Below are positions 5,328 through 10,606 of a DNA stretch of 10,606 nucleotides, one piece after another. A model generated the notes under the pieces. That model ran no database searches. It was not told the origin of the DNA and saw only the letters and a list, made by a program, of their open reading frames with translations. The translations under genes were made by a program, and so were the position numbers. Source of the stretch: an uncultured Gammaproteobacteria bacterium (lineage in GTDB: Bacteria; Pseudomonadota; Gammaproteobacteria; Rariloculales; Rariloculaceae); NCBI GenBank assembly GCA_946887385.1, contig CAMPKU010000159.1, positions 1 through 10,606 on the forward strand. Reading direction: 5' to 3'. Positions within the stretch are counted from its first letter, which is position 1; each line of letters begins with the position of its first letter.

Positions 5328-7238
5328 TTATTCGCGTAGCCCCAGCGGGTCCGCTTCCTTGCCGTGCGATGCCATCTGTCGCACCACCATGCCGTGGTAC
5401 GTTCCGCGCCGGGCCATCAGCTCTTCGTGCGTGCCGCGCTCGACGATTCGGCCGTCCTCCATCAAGAGGATCAGGTTCGCACGGCGAATCGTGGACAAGC
5501 GATGGGCGATCACGAACGTCGTGCGGCCCGCGAGCAGCTCCGCCATCGACGATTGGATGAGCTGCTCGCTCTCGGTGTCGAGGTTGCTCGTGGCTTCGTC
5601 GAGGATCAGGATCTGCGGCGCGGCCAGGATCGCGCGTGCGATTGCGAGGCGTTGCTGCTGGCCGCCCGAGAGCTTCACGCCGCGCTCGCCGATGAAAGTG
5701 TCGTACCGCTCCGGCAGATTTTCGATGAATTCGTGGGCATTCGCGCGCCGCGCGGCATCCTCTACCTGAGCGTTCGTGGTGTCCTGGCGCGCGTAGGCAA
5801 TGTTGTCGCGCACGGAGCCGTCGAACAGAAACACGTCTTGCTGCACGATGGCGAGCAGATCGCGGTAGGTGCGCAAGCGATAGTTGCGGATGTCGACCCC
5901 GTTCAGCAGGATCCGGCCGCGCGTTGGATCGTGAAACCGCGCCACCAAGTCGGTGACGGTGGTCTTGCCGGCGCCGCTGCGGCCGACGAGCGCCACCACC
6001 GACCCGCCGGGCACGTTCACGTCGAAGTCGCGCACCACGGGCCGGCCCTCTCGATACTCGAACTCGACGTCTTGAAATTCGATTTTCTGCACGACGGTGG
6101 GCGCGTCGCGCGCGTCGGGACGATCGGGTTTGTCGCTCGGCATCGCAAGCACCTCGAACACGCGCTCCGTGGCGGCAAGCGAGCGCTGGAGCTCCGAAAA
6201 CGAGTTCACGATCTGCCAGACGGGATTCAACAGCAAGAATGAGTACCACTGGAACGCCATGATGTCGCCGATCGACGCGGCGCCCTGCATGTACAAGTGG
6301 CCGCCGTACCAGACGATCGCCACGCTCACGGCCGACATCGCGAAACCCCACGACGTCCACAGCCACAGCTCGCGGCGGTGTGCGAAGAGCTCCTTGCGGA
6401 CGATGGAGTTGCGGCCGCGCGCGTACTCGAGCATTTCGCGCAGCTCGCGGCCGAACGCGCGCACCACGCGAATGCCCGAGAACGTTTCGCCCACGCGCCC
6501 GTCGATGCGCTCCACGTCCTTGCGGATCGACCGGTAGATGGGCCGGATGCGTTTCGCGGACGTGAAACTGATCAGCACGGCGCCCGGAATGATCGCCAGC
6601 GCCACGAATGCGAGCTGCCAATTCAGCACGAACAGAACGGTTACTGCGATCAGCAGGCGGATCACGGAGATCGACGGCGAGACGATGGCCATCTGTAACA
6701 GGCCGGTCGTGGAGTCGATGTCGCCGGAGAGGCGCGACAGGATGCCGCCGGTCTTCATGTCCCACAGCCTGGAGAGAGGCAGGCGCAGCAGCCGCTCGAA
6801 CAGCGAGCGGCGCAGCGACAGCATCACGCGCGTGTTGACCAGGCGCTGCCTGTAGTCGCGACTCATGTTCAACGCAGCGGACGCCGTAATGACGGCGAGG
6901 AACGCGCCGCCTGCGAGATTGAGCAGCGACAGCCGCTCCGCCGTGGGTGCCGCGTCGTCGAGCAACACGCGGTCTGTGATGAAGCGCATGAACAACGGCT
7001 CGATCATCTGAAGGCCGGCGGCCAAAATTGCCAGCACGAAGATCGCCGCGACGGCCCAGCGCTCCGGCCACAGCCACTGTAGGTAATCCTTCAGATACTC
7101 GCGGCGCTTCGAGCCCGTCTTGAGCTTGGCGTCGGCGGGCCGTTTTTCGACGCCCGCAGCGGTGTCATCGAGCGTGCCGTTGCGGTAGTCGCGGCGAAAG
7201 ACGTCGTAGTGCTGGCGGGAAGAGCGCGGGCGATTCAT
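5328..7238 (-). CDS. ABC transporter half-transporter (permease fused to ATPase), MsbA/multidrug type
   Basis: This 636-residue inner-membrane exporter subunit is expected to act as a homodimer. The N-terminal ~60 residues are polar and cytoplasmic. The type I exporter membrane domain (about 60-350) has clear hydrophobic segments near 61-79, 104-122 and 182-222, with weaker ones near 295-340. The ATPase domain (about 385-625) is complete: Walker A GRSGAGKTT (419-427), Q-loop Gln467, signature LSGGQ (523-527), Walker B ILILDE with catalytic Glu548, D-loop SNLD (551-554) and switch His579. The canonical nucleotide-binding motifs suggest an active pump. The cargo (lipid, drug or peptide) is unknown, and no accessory membrane-fusion gene is nearby. 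A TTG at 7274 would extend the protein by 12 residues. The ATG at 7238 is preferred, although its ribosome site is weak. It is divergent from the PAS-GGDEF-EAL gene. Confidence 0.93.
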   Translation of the reverse strand: MNRPRSSRQHYDVFRRDYRNGTLDDTAAGVEKRPADAKLKTGSKRREYLKDYLQWLWPERWAVAAIFVLAILAAGLQMIEPLFMRFITDRVLLDDAAPTAERLSLLNLAGGAFLAVITASAALNMSRDYRQRLVNTRVMLSLRRSLFERLLRLPLSRLWDMKTGGILSRLSGDIDSTTGLLQMAIVSPSISVIRLLIAVTVLFVLNWQLAFVALAIIPGAVLISFTSAKRIRPIYRSIRKDVERIDGRVGETFSGIRVVRAFGRELREMLEYARGRNSIVRKELFAHRRELWLWTSWGFAMSAVSVAIVWYGGHLYMQGAASIGDIMAFQWYSFLLLNPVWQIVNSFSELQRSLAATERVFEVLAMPSDKPDRPDARDAPTVVQKIEFQDVEFEYREGRPVVRDFDVNVPGGSVVALVGRSGAGKTTVTDLVARFHDPTRGRILLNGVDIRNYRLRTYRDLLAIVQQDVFLFDGSVRDNIAYARQDTTNAQVEDAARRANAHEFIENLPERYDTFIGERGVKLSGGQQQRLAIARAILAAPQILILDEATSNLDTESEQLIQSSMAELLAGRTTFVIAHRLSTIRRANLILLMEDGRIVERGTHEELMARRGTYHGMVVRQMASHGKEADPLGLRE

Positions 7239-7296
7239 GGCACGGACGATAACGGGCGCCGTTCGCGCTCGCAAACGGGGCTCGAGCTCGGAGTGT

Positions 7297-7312
7297 CGTG
7301 ACCTGCGTCACG
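7297..7312. promoter_or_regulatory. CRP/Clp/Vfr-like operator candidate
   Basis: CGTGACCTGCGTCACG is a perfect 6-4-6 inverted repeat that contains the GTGA-N6-TCAC core of CRP-family sites. It lies in the divergent gap, centred about 66 bp from the ABC transporter start and 139 bp from the PAS-GGDEF-EAL start. If TATAAC at 7352-7357 is a -10 box, the dyad centre falls near -60, close to the class I CRP position. The flanks lack the A/T-rich ends of the Escherichia coli consensus. Binding is an inference. Confidence 0.45.
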
Positions 7313-7351
7313 TTGTGGCCACGCGCGGACGAGCGCAAAGGGCAGACGCCG

Positions 7352-7357
7352 TATAAC
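7352..7357 (+). promoter_or_regulatory. Possible -10 box for the PAS-GGDEF-EAL gene
   Basis: TATAAC matches five of six bases of the sigma-70 -10 consensus and stands out in GC-rich sequence. It lies 86 nt before the ATG. No -35 box is recognisable at 16-18 bp, which would fit an activator-dependent promoter working from the upstream dyad. Confidence 0.28.
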
Positions 7358-7418
7358 GAACCTGTGGAACGCCGCACCGACCCCGAGGGGGGGACGGCGG
7401 TACCCTCCCGCCCTTAAA

Positions 7419-7428
7419 CGTTCGAACG
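7419..7428. promoter_or_regulatory. 10-bp palindrome in the leader of the PAS-GGDEF-EAL gene
   Basis: CGTTCGAACG is a perfect palindrome that ends 15 nt before the ATG at 7444. It could be a repressor site or simply chance in GC-rich DNA. The leader also contains a seven-G run near 7387-7393, and only a weak GGG lies next to the start codon. Confidence 0.18.
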
Positions 7429-7443
7429 CTACGCGTCGGGACT

Positions 7444-10338
7444 ATGGGGAACGCACGTAAGTCGCTTCGTTCCGGTACGGAGTCAGCCGTCGGCGGCAGC
7501 CGGCGCGACGCCGCGCTGGCAACGCTGGAGTCGATCCCGGCGCCCGTCGTGGTCGTCGACCAACGGCAGCACGTGACGTTCGTGAATCGGCACGTCGTGC
7601 ACCGATTCGGTTTCGCAACGGCCGAGCTCGTCGGCCACCCTTTGAGCCGGCTGGTCCCGAACGAGCAACGCGGCACCCTTTGGCAAGCACTGACCGAGGT
7701 GCTTCAGCGCAAGCGGCAGATCGCGGCCGGACTCGAAGGCAGCGTAGTCTGCAAAGACGGTGCCTCGTGCCCGGTGTCGATCGAGGCCGGTCTGCTCGAG
7801 ATGGGCAACGGGGCGCTGGCGGTTTGCTTGCTGCGAGACGCACCCCTAGCGCAAGGCAGCAACCGGGATGCTGTCGCCGAGGCAAGCCTCAAGGAAGCGC
7901 AACGTATCGCGAAGCTCGGCAGCTGGACCTGGGACCCGCTCGCAAACGAGCATTGGTGGTCCGACGAGCTGTACCAAATGCTGCAGATCGACCGCGCGGA
8001 AGCTCGCCCGTTCGAGCGGTATCTTCAGATGATGGTGCACGCGGCGGATCGGGACCGCGTCCACGACAATGCGGCGAAGATCGCTAACGGCGGCAATGTC
8101 GAGCCGTTCGACGTGCGCGTGGCTCTGCCCGACGGCACTCAACGGATCTTTCACAGCAAGGGCGCCGCGTCTTTCGACGACGCCGGCCGTGCCGTACAGC
8201 TGCACGGCACGGTTCAGGACGTGACGGAACAACGAGCTGCGGAAGCGGCCTTGCGGCTCTCCGACATGCGCTATCGCGAGGCGCAGCGGCTCGCCAAGAT
8301 CGGCAACTGGGAGTGGGATCTCGCCACGAACATGAGTTGGTGGTCCGAGGAGCTGTATCGGATCCTCGAAGAAGATCCGGCGTGCTATGCGGCCACCTTC
8401 GACAACTTCGTCGCCAAGATTCACCCGGAAGACCGCGCCGCGTTGATCGCGGCCCAGCAGCAGGACATCTCGACGGCCGCCTTTGTCCCGACAGAAAGCC
8501 GTCTGGTGTTCGCTGAAGGCCGGGAGAAGCGCGTCGAGCAGCTTGTCCAGGCGCGTGTCGACGGCGAGGGCCGGCCGATTGCCATCGTTGGCATCGTGCA
8601 TGACATCACGGAACGCCGGTTGCTCGAGAACAAGTTGCGCGAAAGCGAAGCACGCTACTCGACCACCGTGGAGCTCGCGGCCGTAGGCATTGCCCACGTG
8701 GCGGCCAACGGCCGGTTCATTTGGTGCAACAGCCGCTTCCGCGAGATGCTGGCGTACGACAACGACGAGCTCCTCGAGCGCACCATCCACGACGTTTCGC
8801 ATCCAGACGACATGCATGTTACGGACGGCGACCGTTCGCGGCTGCACGAAGGTTTCATCGACACCCTAACCGTCGAAAAACGCTATGTGCGCAAGAACGG
8901 CGAGACGATCTGGGTACGCATCACCGGCGCGCCCCGGCGTGCAAACGACGGTTCCTTGCTGTACGACGTGGCCATCGTCGAGGACATCACCGTTCGCAAG
9001 GCCGCCGAGAATCGGGTGCAGTATCTCGCGACGCACGACGATCTTACGGGCCTGCCGAATCGTGCGCTGTTCGGCGAGCTGTTGCAGCGCGCCGTCGATG
9101 CTGCGAAGGCGCACGATCGCCGCTGCGCCGTTTTGTTCATCGATCTCGATCGGTTCAAGATCGTCAACGACTCGCTGGGGCACGCGGCCGGCGACCTGCT
9201 GCTCAAGGAGGTTGCGACGCGCTTGCGGGACTGTATTCGCGGGTCCGATGTCGTGGGCCGGCTCGGCGGCGACGAGTTCGTCGTGCTGCTAGACAAAATC
9301 CAAACCGTAGAGGCAGCCGCCGAAACGGCCAAGCGTGTGCTGGCCAGCTTGCACACGCCGATCAGGATCATGGGTCAAGAGTGCCGCGTCACGGGCAGCA
9401 TCGGCATCGCAACGTATCCTTGCGATGCACGCGATGCCGCCACGCTCATGAAGCACGCCGACATGGCGATGTATCTCGCCAAGGAAGAAGGCAAGAACAA
9501 CTACCAGTTCTACACGGCCGATATGACTCCCATGTCCGTGGAGCATCTCGAGCTCGAAGTGCGACTGGCGCAGGCTCTGCAGCGAGGCGAGTTTTCGCTG
9601 CAGTATCAACCGCGCGTCGACATCGCCACGGGCCAAATTCTGGGCGCGGAGGCGCTATTGCGCTGGTGGAACGCCGATCTCGGCACGATGTCGCCGGCGC
9701 AATTCATTCCGCTCGCCGAAGACACGGGTTTGATCGTTGCGATCGGCCGATGGGTTCTTCGCACAGCCTGTGAGCAGAACATGGCGTGGCAAGCGCGCGG
9801 CATGCCGAGCATCGTGATGTCCGTGAACCTTTCGCCGCGGCAGTTCAAGGAGCCCGCGCTGCTGAGCGACATTGCTGCCATCCTCGCAGAAACCGGCATG
9901 GCGCCGGAGCTGCTCGAGCTCGAGATCACCGAGAGCATGATCATGCAGCACGTCGACATCGCAGCCGAGAAGGCCGCAGCGATGAAGAAGCTCGGCATCA
10001 AGTTGGCGATCGACGACTTCGGTACCGGATACTCCTCGCTGTCGCAGCTCAAGCGCTTTCCGATCGATACGCTGAAGATCGACCGGGCATTCGTGCGCGA
10101 CATCCCGGCGAGCAGCGACGATACGGCGATCACGAAAGCAGTGGTGTCGCTCGGCAAAGCGCTTGGTGTGCGCGTCGTAGCCGAGGGCGTCGAAACGTCG
10201 GCGCAATATCAATTCTTGCGCGACAACGGCTGCGACGAGATGCAGGGGTTCTACTTCAGCAAGCCGTGCCACCCCGACGCGTTTGCCGTGCTGCTGAAGA
10301 AAAAGCCGCGCAAGCGGCGTGCTCGGGTGAAACGCTAG
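7444..10338 (+). CDS. Four-PAS GGDEF-EAL cyclic-di-GMP signalling protein
   Basis: This 964-residue protein has no signal peptide or membrane segment, so it is probably a cytoplasmic sensor that makes and/or degrades c-di-GMP. Domains in order are PAS1 (about 24-135), PAS2 (about 145-265), PAS3 (about 272-395), PAS4 (about 400-520), GGDEF (about 523-685) and EAL (about 700-950). The cyclase site is complete, with RLGGDEF (606-612) and metal-binding Asp567. The inhibitory RxxD site (Arg599-Asp602) lies five residues before GGDEF, as expected. The EAL domain keeps Glu736 (EAL), Asn795, Glu827, Asp857-Asp858 (DDFGTGYSSL loop), Lys878, Glu914 and Gln934, so phosphodiesterase activity is likely. 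Which activity dominates cannot be told from sequence. PAS2 and PAS3 are close repeats. The C-terminus is an unusually basic tail. The ATG at 7444 has a poor ribosome site, but no better start precedes PAS1. Confidence 0.95.
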   Translation: MGNARKSLRSGTESAVGGSRRDAALATLESIPAPVVVVDQRQHVTFVNRHVVHRFGFATAELVGHPLSRLVPNEQRGTLWQALTEVLQRKRQIAAGLEGSVVCKDGASCPVSIEAGLLEMGNGALAVCLLRDAPLAQGSNRDAVAEASLKEAQRIAKLGSWTWDPLANEHWWSDELYQMLQIDRAEARPFERYLQMMVHAADRDRVHDNAAKIANGGNVEPFDVRVALPDGTQRIFHSKGAASFDDAGRAVQLHGTVQDVTEQRAAEAALRLSDMRYREAQRLAKIGNWEWDLATNMSWWSEELYRILEEDPACYAATFDNFVAKIHPEDRAALIAAQQQDISTAAFVPTESRLVFAEGREKRVEQLVQARVDGEGRPIAIVGIVHDITERRLLENKLRESEARYSTTVELAAVGIAHVAANGRFIWCNSRFREMLAYDNDELLERTIHDVSHPDDMHVTDGDRSRLHEGFIDTLTVEKRYVRKNGETIWVRITGAPRRANDGSLLYDVAIVEDITVRKAAENRVQYLATHDDLTGLPNRALFGELLQRAVDAAKAHDRRCAVLFIDLDRFKIVNDSLGHAAGDLLLKEVATRLRDCIRGSDVVGRLGGDEFVVLLDKIQTVEAAAETAKRVLASLHTPIRIMGQECRVTGSIGIATYPCDARDAATLMKHADMAMYLAKEEGKNNYQFYTADMTPMSVEHLELEVRLAQALQRGEFSLQYQPRVDIATGQILGAEALLRWWNADLGTMSPAQFIPLAEDTGLIVAIGRWVLRTACEQNMAWQARGMPSIVMSVNLSPRQFKEPALLSDIAAILAETGMAPELLELEITESMIMQHVDIAAEKAAAMKKLGIKLAIDDFGTGYSSLSQLKRFPIDTLKIDRAFVRDIPASSDDTAITKAVVSLGKALGVRVVAEGVETSAQYQFLRDNGCDEMQGFYFSKPCHPDAFAVLLKKKPRKRRARVKR
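7891..8628 (+). repeat. Tandem duplicated PAS units inside the GGDEF-EAL gene
   Basis: PAS2 (from residue 150, EAQRIAKLGSWTWD...) and PAS3 (from residue 278, EAQRLAKIGNWEWD...) align with a period of 128 residues (384 bp; units 7891-8274 and 8275-8628). Over the first 34 residues 19 are identical, including a shared WWS[DE]ELY. PAS1 and PAS4 do not share this pattern, so the middle pair probably arose by intragenic duplication. Confidence 0.7.
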
Positions 10339-10408
10339 AAAGCAGCCGCCGTCCGAGCGAGTCTGCACTCCGCTGCTGCGGCTACGCTTTACGCCTCGCC
10401 CGCTAAAT

Positions 10409-10482
10409 TGTTTCCGTGGAAGCGCGAAGGCCCCTCACGTGAGGGATTTTGCACCAAGCTGGTGCGCGATTCCGCGGAAACA
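10409..10482. other. Structured inverted-repeat element, three-way-junction-like
   Basis: Between two convergent genes, arm TGTTTCCGTGGAAGCGCG (10409-10426) pairs with CGCGATTCCGCGGAAACA (10465-10482). All 18 positions pair except one G-A mismatch, with one G-U wobble. Inside are two hairpins, CCCTC-ACGT-GAGGG (10432-10445) and GCACCA-AGC-TGGTGC (10451-10465), so the RNA could fold as a three-way junction. Each outer arm also contains a TTCCGYGGAA palindrome. It could be a bidirectional terminator, a small RNA, a dispersed palindromic repeat or a pair of protein sites. I do not recognise a named family. Confidence 0.55.
10432..10450 (+). terminator. Possible Rho-independent terminator of the GGDEF-EAL gene
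   Basis: The hairpin CCCTC-ACGT-GAGGG (10432-10445) is followed by ATTTT, about 95 nt after the stop of the PAS-GGDEF-EAL gene. The stem is short and the T-run is only four, so this is a moderate candidate. It is part of the larger folded element at 10409-10482, which may serve both converging transcripts. Confidence 0.4.
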
Positions 10483-10493
10483 GCGCTCGGGCG

Positions 10494-10606
10494 CTACTGC
10501 CCCACAGCTTCCGGTAACGCCTCGAAGTCGCCGCCCTTCATGAACACCATTTTCTCCACGTCGAGATGGCGGCGCATCGCATCGCGCACCTCCTCCACGG
10601 TCAACG
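10494..10606 (-). CDS. C-terminal end of a probable M16-family zinc peptidase (partial)
   Basis: Only the last 36 codons and the TAG stop (10494-10496) are in the window, and the gene continues past the right edge. The translation contains LTVEEVRDAMRRHLDVEKMVFMKGGDFEA split by no stop. The pattern of a helix (TVEEVRDAMRRHLD) followed by a strand ending in a GGDF-type turn matches the C-terminal end of insulinase/pitrilysin (M16) peptidases, where KAGDF or VVGD is common. The catalytic HxxEH domain lies outside the window, so the protein could be an active peptidase or an inactive partner subunit. It converges with the PAS-GGDEF-EAL gene across the structured gap. Confidence 0.62.
   Translation of the reverse strand, partial: LTVEEVRDAMRRHLDVEKMVFMKGGDFEALPEAVGQ

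Noticed and set aside
3741..5339. 532-codon open frame in another frame of the tannase-family gene
   Set aside because: Arginine-rich with no motif, and wholly overlaps a gene with a complete catalytic signature. It is a GC-content artefact.
4909..7077. 722-codon minus-strand open frame across the tannase and ABC genes
   Set aside because: Composed mainly of Arg, Ala, Gly and His. It lacks any recognisable fold, while the overlapping frame encodes every ABC transporter motif.
7239..7274. TTG start adding twelve residues to the ABC transporter
   Set aside because: An in-frame ATG at 7238 is simpler. The extension would overlap the putative control region and adds no conserved sequence.

Overview
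The window is GC-rich, densely coding bacterial DNA that reads like an ordinary chromosomal segment of a Gram-negative proteobacterium. The evidence is Sec-type exported enzymes, a periplasmic SYLF protein, a -24/-12 (sigma-54) promoter and a long PAS-GGDEF-EAL protein. A gammaproteobacterium is my guess, but nothing here fixes the genus. I see no tRNA, rRNA, CRISPR array, insertion sequence or phage gene.

Layout from left to right. (1) 1-1313: the end of a MarR-type regulator (+) meets tail-to-tail a 3-hydroxyisobutyrate-dehydrogenase-family oxidoreductase (-). (2) 1399-2345: a 56-codon exported, glycine-rich small protein (-) lies divergent to a periplasmic SYLF-domain protein (+). The SYLF gene has a near-consensus sigma-54 promoter. 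Two hairpins close this part. (3) 2360-5319: a secreted class-C beta-lactamase-fold serine hydrolase (-) is divergent from a secreted tannase/feruloyl-esterase-family enzyme (+), and the two share a 164-bp regulatory gap. (4) 5328-7238: an MsbA-like ABC half-transporter (-) converges on the tannase gene with 8 nt between stop codons. (5) 7239-7443: a divergent control region holds a perfect dyad of the CRP/Clp/Vfr type. (6) 7444-10338: a 964-residue soluble four-PAS GGDEF-EAL protein whose catalytic motifs and c-di-GMP inhibitory site all look intact. (7) 10339-10606: a convergent gap with an elaborate inverted-repeat structure, then the last 36 codons of a probable M16 peptidase (-).

The genes do not form one pathway. 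Single genes in alternating orientation dominate, so most are probably transcribed alone. Possible functional pairs are the two exported hydrolases that share a promoter region, and the small exported protein with the SYLF protein, both probable envelope components. I found no convincing new multi-gene system. The items most worth checking are the sigma-54 promoter, the small gene at 1399-1569, the three-way-junction-like element at 10409-10482 and the CRP-like dyad at 7297-7312.
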